Shown here piece by piece: positions 36,874 to 44,966 of a stretch of DNA of 64,000 nucleotides; the first letter of the stretch is position 1; each line of letters opens with the position of its first letter. A model generated the notes under the pieces. It searched no databases. It worked only from the letters and a program-made list of their open reading frames with translations, and was not told the origin of the DNA. Source of the DNA: Terribacillus sp. FSL K6-0262 (GTDB taxonomy: Bacteria > Bacillota > Bacilli > Bacillales > Amphibacillaceae). The position numbers were made by a program, and so were the translations under genes. The stretch spans positions 62,001-126,000 of the forward strand of contig NZ_CP150277.1 of assembly GCF_037977385.1 (NCBI RefSeq), given 5' to 3'.

Positions 36874-38199
36874 TCAAAGTCTGACTGTCCCTTTCGCTAC
36901 TGAATACGCCGGCAGCATGTCACCATGTGCTTCAATCAAATCATCGCACATGCTGATGATGTCATCCATGGAAAGTTCGGCAGCTGTATGCGGATCAAGC
37001 AAGGCTGCTTGATAGATTTTTTCCTTTGATTTTGTCATTGCCGCTTCGATGGTCAACAGCTGTGTATTGATATTGGAACGATTCAAAGCTGCCAGCTGCT
37101 CCGGAAGCTCTCCCATATATGCCGGGGTGATGCCATTTCGATTTGCGATGCACGGTACTTCGACTACTGCATTTCGAGGCAGGTTCGCAATCAGACCGCC
37201 AGTGTTCACTACATTTCCTCCGAAAACGAACGGTCGATTTGTTTCCATCGCTTCCATTATACGGGAACCGTATTCATGCGAACGTTCATGTGTCAAGCTG
37301 TGGTCATTCATCAGCTCTTGTTTTGTTTTCTGCCAACTTTCAATCTGTTCCTCGCAGCGTCGCGGATATTCATCCAGCGGTATGTTAAAACGTGAAATCA
37401 GCTCCGGATATTTTTCTTTAATGAAATAAGGATGATACTCTGCATTATGCTCAGAGGATTCCGTCACGTAATATCCGAACTTATCCATCAGTTCATAACG
37501 AACCATATCATGATGTTTTTGCTTTTGCTTCTCCTTGGCACGTTTCTTGATTTCAGGATAGATATCCTTGCCATTGGATTTGATCTCCAGCAGCCATGCC
37601 ATATGGTTGATACCAGCAATCCGTTCTTCGATATTCTCATACGGAATCTCGAGATCCCTGAGCAAGTCTTTTGTACAAACCTGTACACTGTGGCATAAAC
37701 CGACGACTTTGACATTCGAAAAACGGGCAACAGCCCCGGTGAGTGCAGCCATGGGATTTGTATAATTCAACAGCCATGCATCCGGGCAAACCTCTTCCAT
37801 GTCCCTTGCGATATCCAGCATGACAGGGATGGTGCGCAATGCCCGGAATACCCCGCCTATTCCGACGGTATCGGCAATCGTCTGGCGAAGGCCGTACTTT
37901 TTGGGAATCTCAAAATCGATGACAGTGCTCGGCCGATAGCCCCCTACTTGAATGGCATTTATGACATACTTGGCACCCTGCAAGGCTTCCTGGCGGTTTT
38001 TATATGCTTTGATTGTAACTTCTGCCTGCAACGAACGCTTCAGTGCATTCAGCAGCAATTCGGACTCGGCCAATCGCGCTTCATCGATATCGAACAACGC
38101 AAACTCGAATCTCTGTAAAGCTGGGGACAACATGCAATCTCCCAGTACATTCTTTGTAAAAATGGTACTACCTGCTCCGATGAACGTTATTTTACTCAT
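36874..38199 (-). CDS. melA: Alpha-galactosidase, glycoside hydrolase family 4
   Basis: 441 residues. Hydrolyses alpha-galactosides such as melibiose using NAD+ and Mn2+ in the GH4 redox mechanism. The Rossmann loop is ITFIGAGSTIFTKNVLGD at the N-terminus. Metal and substrate motifs: LLNYTNPMAALTGAV near 145, and GLCHSVQVC near 170 with the metal-binding Cys and His. The sequence is closer to MelA than to the 6-phospho-alpha-glucosidases, so the substrate is probably unphosphorylated. No sugar transporter is in the window. The promoter carries a cre site, so CcpA repression is likely; the downstream AraC gene is the probable specific regulator. Confidence 0.93.
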   Translation of the reverse strand: MSKITFIGAGSTIFTKNVLGDCMLSPALQRFEFALFDIDEARLAESELLLNALKRSLQAEVTIKAYKNRQEALQGAKYVINAIQVGGYRPSTVIDFEIPKKYGLRQTIADTVGIGGVFRALRTIPVMLDIARDMEEVCPDAWLLNYTNPMAALTGAVARFSNVKVVGLCHSVQVCTKDLLRDLEIPYENIEERIAGINHMAWLLEIKSNGKDIYPEIKKRAKEKQKQKHHDMVRYELMDKFGYYVTESSEHNAEYHPYFIKEKYPELISRFNIPLDEYPRRCEEQIESWQKTKQELMNDHSLTHERSHEYGSRIMEAMETNRPFVFGGNVVNTGGLIANLPRNAVVEVPCIANRNGITPAYMGELPEQLAALNRSNINTQLLTIEAAMTKSKEKIYQAALLDPHTAAELSMDDIISMCDDLIEAHGDMLPAYSVAKGTVRL

Positions 38200-38246
38200 T
38201 TGACTGCCTCCCTGAAATCGTACTGGATATTACTTGCTTGCAACTG

Positions 38247-38275
38247 ATGATACAGCGCTTTCATCCGGCAGGCAA
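38247..38275 (-). promoter_or_regulatory. melA promoter overlapped by a cre (CcpA) site
   Basis: TTGCCT (38270-38275) and TATCAT (38247-38252), spacer 17. TGAAAGCGCTGTAT (38250-38263) matches the cre consensus TGWNANCGNTNWCA at 12 of 14 positions and overlaps the -10. This predicts glucose repression of melA. Confidence 0.75.
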
Positions 38276-38548
38276 TGGTAAATAAAAAAGAGAAAAGGGT
38301 AAAATATTGTTATCTATATTTATTGATAAAAGCCTTGTAAATCAAGCTTGACGAGGAAATACACATCTCGATTGATCCTTGGGAAGTACTTTATTCACTT
38401 CTATCATTACCGAAAGGATTCCGAGGGAAAAAGGACAAGGCCTCCCGTGATCAACTTCTTACGGCCGCTGCAGCTGGATCGTTTCTGTATAATTTGATAT
38501 GTATAGTGAATTTGAATTATCAGTGCGAAGATACATGTTACATAAGGA
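38276..38548. other. Non-coding stretch upstream of melA
   Basis: About 270 bases, AT-rich at 38280-38350. It could hold the binding site of the AraC regulator, but I see no convincing direct repeats. No open frame with a ribosome binding site is evident. Confidence 0.5.
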
Positions 38549-38578
38549 AAGCCTGCCTACACGGCAGGCTCCCCTTTT
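38549..38578. terminator. Terminator of the winged-helix gene
   Basis: AGCCTGCC / GGCAGGCT stem with 5-base loop, overlapping the stop at 38557; CCCCTTTT follows on the plus strand and TTTCC on the minus. Confidence 0.65.
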
Positions 38579-38940
38579 AAATCATTCTGTTTCATCGCTG
38601 AATGCAGTGCACGGAGCAGGATACCAGGAGTCGCTTTTTCGTACGTCTCTCCTAAAAGCTGCCGGGCACCTTCCAGTATCCGCTTGTTTCCCATCAAAGC
38701 TGACAGCTCATGACCTTTTACGGAAATATCGTCAATGAAAACATCCCGATAATCCTTTGCGTTTGTTACCGCGCCGGTGATGAAGCCTTCCTGCAGCAGC
38801 ACTTCTGTATGATGCACGACATCATACGGCGTGCATGTCCCCACAGCACACCGGTAATCTCTTGCTTTCGTTCCTTGGAGTTGGTCTGCTTCTAGCTGTT
38901 CCAGTATTTCGTGAAATAATGTCACGCGTAGTTTTGGCAT
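38557..38940 (-). CDS. Probable winged-helix protein of unknown function (DUF2513/YjcQ-like)
   Basis: 127 residues from ATG 38940 (AAGGAGGAGATTTC upstream). The arrangement LRVTLFHEILEQLE, then a helix HHTEVLLQEGFITGAV and the beta-wing/helix DISVKGHELSALMGNK resembles small winged-helix proteins such as DUF2513 and YjcQ, often found on phages. No catalytic motif. Two Cys (AVGTCTPYD, RCAVG) are present. It has its own terminator. DNA binding is inferred from the fold pattern only. Confidence 0.6.
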   Translation of the reverse strand: MPKLRVTLFHEILEQLEADQLQGTKARDYRCAVGTCTPYDVVHHTEVLLQEGFITGAVTNAKDYRDVFIDDISVKGHELSALMGNKRILEGARQLLGETYEKATPGILLRALHSAMKQNDLKGEPAV

Positions 38941-39102
38941 GAAATCTCCTCCTTGTTCATGCTTCCATTGTTCCACAGATGGAGTATGAGCAGGACGGAA
39001 AGTTTGTACATTATTTCACAATAACGTGACAAGTCAGGTAACAATATAGGCAGCACTTTTTTATGGAGCACCATACTCGAAATCCTGACCGATGCTTTAT
39101 AA

Positions 39103-39441
39103 AAATGTGACGACACCCTAGGGGCGCCGGGCAAAATCACCATACAGCCACTCCAAAAAATGACAGAATCCCAAAAGCTTTTCACATATGAAGAGTTTTA
39201 CAGCATCATATTATCGAAAGAAGTATCTTTGAAATGCTATTACATGCTATTCGACGAAATACAGTCGATGCTGTTGGAGGATAAACACGCAGTACAGCCT
39301 GAAGAAATCAAGGGCTTTCTCTATTCCTATACTGCCAATGCAATCATCGGATTAATAATCGAATGGTATCGCCGCGACTTCCGGGGGTCCGCTAATCAAA
39401 TGAATGTACTGTTGGTGAATATCCTGAGATTAAAGATTTAA
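39103..39441 (+). pseudogene. TetR-family regulator remnant (ligand-binding C-terminal domain only)
   Basis: The open frame from 39103 (first ATG 39160) encodes a TetR C-terminal domain: EEFYSIILSKEVSLKCYYM and the characteristic SYTANAIIGLIIEWYRRDF near the end. No helix-turn-helix is encoded before it; the frame is closed by TAA at 39100-39102, and other frames there give nothing like an HTH. ATG 39160 has no ribosome binding site. It therefore looks like the residue of a regulator of about 190 residues, although a free-standing ligand-binding protein cannot be excluded. Confidence 0.6.
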
Positions 39442-39458
39442 TATCCAAACAAGCATCC

Positions 39459-39737
39459 TTAGGCAGCATGATCATTATCATTATTTTTATTTGGTATCGT
39501 TCGTTTACCCAGGGAATACAATCCGGATGCAGCCAGTCCAGCAAAACCTCCCGACCACAGCCGCAATACAATGTCCATTTCAGTGAACGGCCAAGCAAGG
39601 GCTCCCACCAATAGACCTATCAGCAGGCTCATCAATGGCAGGAACCTGTTATTTACAGTAACTGTCTTTTTAATCAGCTGCACCAACGCAACGACAACAG
39701 GACTGATAATCGAAGCAAAGGCCATTACCTCTTCCAT
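39459..39737 (-). CDS. Phage-type holin (A118-like family)
   Basis: 92 residues with three hydrophobic segments (about 4-22, 33-50, 58-76) and a short charged tail (KRTIPNKNNDND). ASIISPVVVALVQLIKKTV, LPLMSLLIGLLVGALAWPF and RLWSGGFAGLAASGLYSLG match the A118-type holin pattern. Holins form pores that release endolysin. No lysin or other phage gene adjoins it, so it is a lone holin. Related lone holins occur in Bacillaceae genomes, and a role in autolysis is possible. ATG 39737 follows GGAGGAGATGAGG. Confidence 0.78.
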   Translation of the reverse strand: MEEVMAFASIISPVVVALVQLIKKTVTVNNRFLPLMSLLIGLLVGALAWPFTEMDIVLRLWSGGFAGLAASGLYSLGKRTIPNKNNDNDHAA

Positions 39738-39973
39738 GATTCCTCATCTCCTCCGATTTCTTTTGTCTGGATAGATTCTAGATGCAATACGTGGTTTTCC
39801 TTCAACGATTCAGATGTCCCAAGTCACGTGATAATCAAACCGTTCACTCGGATAAGCAAATAATAAGTAAAAGTGATGGATCTTTGCGACCAAGATGAGA
39901 ATGATCAAGTCCTTCCTTCCATAACACGTTACCGTATTTTTCTTAGGTTTATGACACCATTTATTAAGCCACA
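39738..39973. other. Intergenic region between holin and map
   Basis: About 235 bases with no open frame that has a ribosome binding site. It should contain the holin promoter, which I could not assign. Confidence 0.4.
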
Positions 39974-40006
39974 TAAAAAAAGCCGATTCCCGGTTTAGGG
40001 AATCGA
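39974..40006 (-). terminator. Terminator after map
   Basis: CGATTCCC / GGGAATCG stem with 6-base loop, then TTTTTTTATG on the minus strand. Confidence 0.85.
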
Positions 40007-40030
40007 CCTAAAAAAATCCTCGTGGACGCA

Positions 40031-40771
40031 TTACTGCGTGACAATGATCGGACCATTTTTAGTCAGGATAATCGTATGCTCCAATTGCGCTACGAAGCTG
40101 TTTTCGGTAGCATAGGTCCAGCCGTCTTCTTTCTGGAACACTTCTTCTTCAGCGGTTGAAATGAATGGTTCGAATGCGATTACCATCCCATCCTTCAATA
40201 ATTCATCATCCGTTGTATCCCGATAATTATAAATATGGTCAGGAGCTTCATGTATGGTACGTCCAATACCATGTCCAGTAAGATTGGTGATGACGGTTAG
40301 GTCATGCTGTCTTGCTGTTTGGAATACCGCTCTCCCGATTCCGCTTTTCTTGGAGCCGGGTTTTGCTTTCTTGAGGCCCGCTTCAAATGCCTCTTTAGCA
40401 ACGTCGCAAATCTTCGTCAGGATTGCCTCCCCTTCTCCTACGACAAACGAGATTCCAGTATCTGCGAAATAGCCATCCTTTGAGCCGGATACATCGACAT
40501 TCACCAGATCCCCTTCCTGAATGACTCGCTGCCCCGGAATACCATGCGCCACCTCATCATTGACACTGATACAAGTGAACCCCGGAAAATCGTATTCACT
40601 TTTCGGAGCCGAAACTGCGCCTTCCTTCTCAAACATTTCCCCAGCTATATCATCAAGTTCTTTCGTCGTTACGCCAGGTACCGTCCTTTGTACCAATTCA
40701 TCCCTGATGGAGGCCACAATCCTGCCTATTTCCTTCAGGGCCTTAATGTCTTCTTCTGTTTTTGCAATCAT
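40031..40771 (-). CDS. map: Methionine aminopeptidase, type I (YflG-like)
   Basis: 246 residues. Removes the initiator Met from new proteins. The five metal ligands can be followed: Asp in VNVDVSGSK, Asp in YFADTGISF, His in TGHGIGRTIHE, Glu in IAFEPF, Glu in QLEHTII. The catalytic His is in NDEVAHGIPG. Sequence and length resemble B. subtilis YflG (MapB), the second paralogue, rather than the essential MapA that sits in the ribosomal protein cluster. Ends near a strong terminator. Confidence 0.93.
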   Translation of the reverse strand: MIAKTEEDIKALKEIGRIVASIRDELVQRTVPGVTTKELDDIAGEMFEKEGAVSAPKSEYDFPGFTCISVNDEVAHGIPGQRVIQEGDLVNVDVSGSKDGYFADTGISFVVGEGEAILTKICDVAKEAFEAGLKKAKPGSKKSGIGRAVFQTARQHDLTVITNLTGHGIGRTIHEAPDHIYNYRDTTDDELLKDGMVIAFEPFISTAEEEVFQKEDGWTYATENSFVAQLEHTIILTKNGPIIVTQ

Positions 40772-40823
40772 TTTCCTACCTCGCTATCTTTTATCTTCAT
40801 TTAAGTATATACGGTCCGCATAG

Positions 40824-40856
40824 AAAAAACCCTGACACCAGCGGTCCAAGGGTTTT
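40824..40856 (-). terminator. Terminator-like hairpin, repeat copy A
   Basis: AAAACCCT / AGGGTTTT outer stem enclosing CTGACACCAGCGGTCCAAG, then a T run on the minus strand. It is a near copy of the hairpin at 40978-41012, and lies just upstream of the map start. Confidence 0.65.
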
Positions 40857-40977
40857 CGTACTAATCACGCCCATAGGTGAAATTGCATTTTGAACGGAAT
40901 TTCACTAGTTATACGCCATTATAACATAATGTACATATTCCTTTCCTCAAAAACATTCATGACTGCCCACATAAAAA

Positions 40978-41012
40978 GAAAAACCCCTGACACCAGTGGT
41001 ATCAAGGGTTTC
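40978..41012 (-). terminator. Terminator-like hairpin, repeat copy B
   Basis: AAACCCCTGACACCAGTGGTATCAAGGGTTT, sharing CCTGACACCAG-GGT with copy A 155 bases away. T-rich TTTTTCTTTTT follows on the minus strand. It could end transcripts coming from the island gene at 41048. Confidence 0.65.
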
Positions 41013-41021
41013 CTCTATTAG

Positions 41022-41036
41022 AAAAAGTGGGCTGCT
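41022..41036. repeat. Left member of an inverted pair bracketing the AT-rich island
   Basis: AAAAAGTGGGCTGCT; its reverse complement with one mismatch is at 44914-44928 (AGCAGCCTACTTTTT). The pair brackets 3.9 kb. It may mark island ends or be a remnant of an attachment region. Confidence 0.45.
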
Positions 41037-41047
41037 TAGCAACGTCC

Positions 41048-41221
41048 TTAGTTATCTTTCTTTTCATCTACTATTCTCATTAGTACGATACAAATTAAAA
41101 TTAAAACAATAAATGTTCCTATGTGATCAGGTTGATTATTAAGAATATAGATGTTTACTGGATAGTTAACAATTAAGATTAATGTTGCAATAATAATTAA
41201 GATACGGTCTAGTTGTTTCAC
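41048..41221 (-). CDS. 57-residue membrane protein in the AT-rich island
   Basis: GTG 41221 with GGGAG 6 bases upstream; stop TAA 41048-41050. Two predicted membrane helices: about 7-28 (ILIIIATLILIVNYPVNIYI) and 35-50 (GTFIVLILICIVLMRI), with a charged VDEKKDN tail. The codon use is AT-rich, unlike the backbone genes. I recognise no family. A terminator-like hairpin lies 36 bases downstream. It could be a toxin-like peptide or an accessory membrane protein of the island. Confidence 0.6.
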   Translation of the reverse strand: MKQLDRILIIIATLILIVNYPVNIYILNNQPDHIGTFIVLILICIVLMRIVDEKKDN

Positions 41222-41521
41222 GATTTACTCCCTAGTATTATTTATTTCTCCAAAGTACCATTATTCCACTTGGAGGAAGTGTTGGAAAAGCAAAATCCAT
41301 ATTTTCAACCAGCAGAGACTTTATGTACAATAAAACGTGATGTCCAGAAAACTTAGACACACTTCTAATAACTGGACTGATGCCAGCTATAGCAACACTT
41401 TATCCATCCTGAGTAATAATATAAATGATATTTATTAGCTAAAGAGCTCTATTTAACATTTTTTGCGGTTTTTATATACGACCTGTAGCCTTTTCTCTTT
41501 GGTTTAAATATCGAATTTGTT
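41222..41521. other. Non-coding 300 bases inside the island
   Basis: AT-rich region between the small membrane gene and the end of the FokI-like gene. No convincing open frame, hairpin or repeat is visible. Confidence 0.4.
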
Positions 41522-43588
41522 TTATGATGTCGAGCACGACTGAGCATAAAAATTGAACTTATTCATTGCATCTGATAACGTGCCTACAGCATAGAAACTT
41601 TCCTTTGAACGTCCAACACACCCTATTAATGGTGAAGATAAAAATTTAAGCATCTCATATATTTCTTCTAGAGAAGGAGGTGTATCGAAATCACCATTAT
41701 GCCTCAATGTCCTATATATATCTTTTACCTCTAATAAGCCCTCCGTGACCGGGTCATTACTTTCTACAACAAGGCTATCAACAACAGCTTGCAATAGTTT
41801 TCCTGACCTCTGGATTTCTCTCCTTTCTGAATCTAAACAACTAATATCAACTTTACCTGCTTGTGAAAAGATTTTTTTATATGCATCAGCTTGTAATGGT
41901 ATTTGGTTATGGAATCTTATTATTTTCTCTAGCGAATCTATATCTATTAATACTACTTTATGATCTATAGCTCGTTTAACTAACCGTTCATTAGTAAAAG
42001 AAAAACCTATCACTGCTATAAAATCAGCTGAATGCAACTTTTTGTGATCCTTTAACGTATCAAAATTAACTTGCCCATCTGTAACGACACCTGTATGTGT
42101 TGATTTTGCATCAATTGCTACTGTATAAGAATATTTTGGGATACTAGGTGAATGTATTAAGACATCAGTTTTACCTGCTCCCCCAAGCCAAGATGTATTA
42201 AAACCTAGATTTGAAAATGCAGCTGCAATAGCTCGTTCAAATCTTGCAGGATTAGATGAATCTTTTGAAGCTAAACGTAGTTCAGTAAGATAGTCATTTA
42301 CCTCTAAGTGTTCAGCCTTAGTCTTAATGTCTCCAATCTCATTAGTAACTTCTATATTTAATTTATTTTGTATCAATACCTTATCTAATAATTTCTTAGC
42401 TCTTTGCGTTAAACAATACTTACCCGGACTCTCTTCTTGTACAAGTAATGCGCTTTGCATGATTTTTATACGTTTTCTAATTTCCTCAATCTTTTCTGTC
42501 TGAAATCCATAAGATACCTTAGCAATTACAGCTAGTTCTTTAACAGATAAACTTCCTTTTTCTAATTCTTTTAACATTTCGAAAACAAATAATACTTTTG
42601 CATGTAAACAGTATACTAAATCTAAAATCGATTTAGTCGTTAACCATTTTTTAGCCAACCCTGTAGCCTCATATAAATTTCTTGATTTACGCTCGAGGAA
42701 ATCTATATTGGTTAAAGTCGTAACAAAAGAGTTAGCCGAAGAAGCGGATATATTATAAGTTTCTCTTGAATAATTAAAGAAAGATTCTTTATCTATTGTT
42801 GAGTACATTAGTTGTATATACCCATCAAATGTATAGCGAAGTTCAGAGATATTACCCGGGATGTAACCTATCGACGACTTTCGAGATTTAAATTCTTCCT
42901 GATTCATTTGAATTAATTCTTCTGCCCATAGTGAAACAGTGACTCCCTCTTCATTAATGGTGGGATCTCCAAAAGTTTCAATTTCTTCGGGTTTTACGTA
43001 TTTAATATCCTTGACAAATTCCCTGCCCTTATCAGTTAAACAATATGTATTCTTAAAATCATTAAAACTCACTAAATTTAATTGTCTGAACCATGTTAAC
43101 CTATTTGAGACCTCTGACTTGGTATCCCAATTTAGCTTATAGTCATTATTAGCTATATTAAGTAATTCCTTAATCGCTATTGGCGAATGAAGTTTCACTA
43201 GAAGTTCACCAATGAACCTAACATTAGCGCAGAATACCGCTGTTAAGTATAAATCGTCTTCAGAATCTAAGCATCGTTTACCTTCATCGGAAATCTTCCA
43301 TATTCCATCTTCTTTGTATATTAGCCCAATAGGTCTCAACCATCTGCAAAGATGTTCTAAAGTTGCTTGACTTGTACTACCTGGAAACTCCATTTTAGTA
43401 GCATATGGTACTTTATCTACTATCGCTTTTAAAATTTCTCTTAGAATGGTAGGTTGACCTAAGTCCCCTCTTGGAATTTTAGGAAGCGAGAATACTTTAG
43501 CATTCCATTCTCTATGTATAGGATATTCATCTGGATTAATTGAGTTCAAATTATACACCTGCCAAATTTTAGTTATTACACAATTCAT
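41522..43588 (-). CDS. Multi-winged-helix protein with FokI-like PD-(D/E)XK nuclease domain
   Basis: 688 residues, AT-rich codons. Several winged-helix units can be traced: about 45-110 (ending GIWKISDEGKRCL), 115-205 (CLTDKGREFV), 240-330 and 340-435 (KYCLTQRAKKLLDKV). A nuclease domain follows at about 450-575: FERAIAAAFSNLGFNTSWLG, then GGAGKTDVLIHSP with Asp near 472, then VAIDAKST with Asp490 and Lys492. Spacing GG-x3-D ... D-x-K parallels the FokI cleavage domain. A further helical part is at 590-688. No methyltransferase gene is in the window, so it may be a restriction or defence nuclease of solitary type. Function is inferred from the domains. Confidence 0.72.
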   Translation of the reverse strand: MNCVITKIWQVYNLNSINPDEYPIHREWNAKVFSLPKIPRGDLGQPTILREILKAIVDKVPYATKMEFPGSTSQATLEHLCRWLRPIGLIYKEDGIWKISDEGKRCLDSEDDLYLTAVFCANVRFIGELLVKLHSPIAIKELLNIANNDYKLNWDTKSEVSNRLTWFRQLNLVSFNDFKNTYCLTDKGREFVKDIKYVKPEEIETFGDPTINEEGVTVSLWAEELIQMNQEEFKSRKSSIGYIPGNISELRYTFDGYIQLMYSTIDKESFFNYSRETYNISASSANSFVTTLTNIDFLERKSRNLYEATGLAKKWLTTKSILDLVYCLHAKVLFVFEMLKELEKGSLSVKELAVIAKVSYGFQTEKIEEIRKRIKIMQSALLVQEESPGKYCLTQRAKKLLDKVLIQNKLNIEVTNEIGDIKTKAEHLEVNDYLTELRLASKDSSNPARFERAIAAAFSNLGFNTSWLGGAGKTDVLIHSPSIPKYSYTVAIDAKSTHTGVVTDGQVNFDTLKDHKKLHSADFIAVIGFSFTNERLVKRAIDHKVVLIDIDSLEKIIRFHNQIPLQADAYKKIFSQAGKVDISCLDSERREIQRSGKLLQAVVDSLVVESNDPVTEGLLEVKDIYRTLRHNGDFDTPPSLEEIYEMLKFLSSPLIGCVGRSKESFYAVGTLSDAMNKFNFYAQSCSTS

Positions 43589-43714
43589 TATATACCATAA
43601 CTAAATGCCTAGCTAAAGAAACTATACTCTCAATACAAATAAAATAAAATTATAAACAAGTTCAACTAATTAGTTATATGGTATAATGGTGGATATTGTT
43701 AAAATGGAGAATAT

Positions 43715-44859
43715 GTGGTAGTTACTAAAAAAGAGGAAATAGCTGGCAGTATCGCATCAAGTTCACAAATCCCATTACTAAGGAAATAACGGAGGTATCA
43801 AAAGGAGGTTTTAAAACTAAGAAAGAAGCCCAATCTATCGCAGTAATTCATGAGCAGAGGTTAGCTACTGGTCATGAGGTAATCACTAAAGACGAGCTGT
43901 TAAGTGAGTATCTAAGGATATGGATTACAGAGTATAAAAAGGATAACGTCAGGAAGAACACCTATATACTTCATGAGCGTAATATTGAAAAGCATATTAT
44001 CCCCTACTTCCAACTTATTAATCTCAAAGAAGTTACAGCGCTAAGATATCAAAAGTTTATAAATCACCTTAAAGCAAAAGGATATAGTACACGTACAATA
44101 GAGATAATTCATCAAACTATGTATAGTGCCACGCAGACTGCGGTTAAGCCATTAAAGAAAATAAGTGAAAATCCATGTGAAGATGTGACGCTTCCCCGTA
44201 ATACGCGCAGAATGGCAGATAAGATACAGTATATTGATTCAGATAGGATATCTGATTTCCTCTTCCATGCTCGACGTGATAACTACATGTACTACATGTT
44301 CTTTAAAACTCTAATTGAGACAGAAATGAGAAAAGACGAAGCACTTGCATTGCAAAGATCAGACATCGATTTAAAAAAGGGATATATAACAGTTAATAAA
44401 ACTCTGGACTTTCAAGCTAAACCTGGAGAAGACCTATTTGGCTTAACGAAGACATACGAGCCGAATAGAAAAATCAAACTGACTAACACACTTACAAAAG
44501 AGCTAGCAACACTTGGACAAGCTCAATGATAACAAATTAGTACTCAATGATATTATCGCCATGACCTTGATTTAATCTTTTGCCGCGAAGACGGTAGTAT
44601 CTTACCTAAATCATCTCTATATAATGCTTTCAAGCGGATACTTAAACAAGCACAAATAGAAAAACTCCCGATTCATTCCCTAAGACATACTCACGCAGTC
44701 TTATTGTTAGAATCAGGAGCTGATATGAAGTTTGTACAAGAAAGACTTGGCCATAAGTCGATCAGTATCACTTCAGATATTTATTCTCATATATCACCAA
44801 AGAGCGAAAAATCGAGCGTAGATGGATATGAAAAATACACTCAGTCAATTTATGACTGA
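43715..44859 (+). pseudogene. Tyrosine integrase, broken by three frameshifts
   Basis: Phage/ICE-type tyrosine recombinase of about 380 residues. GTG 43715 (GGAG upstream) starts VVTKK, and the frame is lost in the A run at 43727-43732 (one A missing). It resumes as KRGNSWQYRIKF, with an AP2-like N-terminal and SAM-like core-binding domain to about 44180. Two more shifts occur at about 44510-44517 (two bases lost) and about 44555 (one base lost). The catalytic parts remain readable: Arg in ETEMRKDEAL, HSLRHTHAVLL, LGHKSISIT and Tyr in SDIYSHI. Ends at TGA 44857-44859. It is inactive as written unless these are sequencing errors. Confidence 0.85.
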
Positions 44860-44877
44860 TATTTTTTAGCCAAATTT

Positions 44878-44935
44878 GGTGGTCAAAAAGTGGTAAAATC
44901 TAACTTTGGGGTTAGCAGCCTACTTTTTGACCACC
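44878..44935. repeat. 14-base perfect inverted repeat downstream of the integrase
   Basis: GGTGGTCAAAAAGT (44878-44891) and ACTTTTTGACCACC (44922-44935), 30-base loop. It sits where integrase-proximal attachment or recombinase arm sites usually lie, between the integrase and glnA. The loop includes the right copy (44914-44928) of the pair found at 41022-41036. Confidence 0.65.
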
Positions 44936-44966
44936 AGTGAAATGGCTTTAAATCAACGTTTTTCGC

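Noticed and set aside
41022..44928. Direct-repeat attachment sites of the island
   Set aside because: The only similar end sequences are inverted, whereas tyrosine-integrase att sites are direct repeats; I did not call attL/attR.
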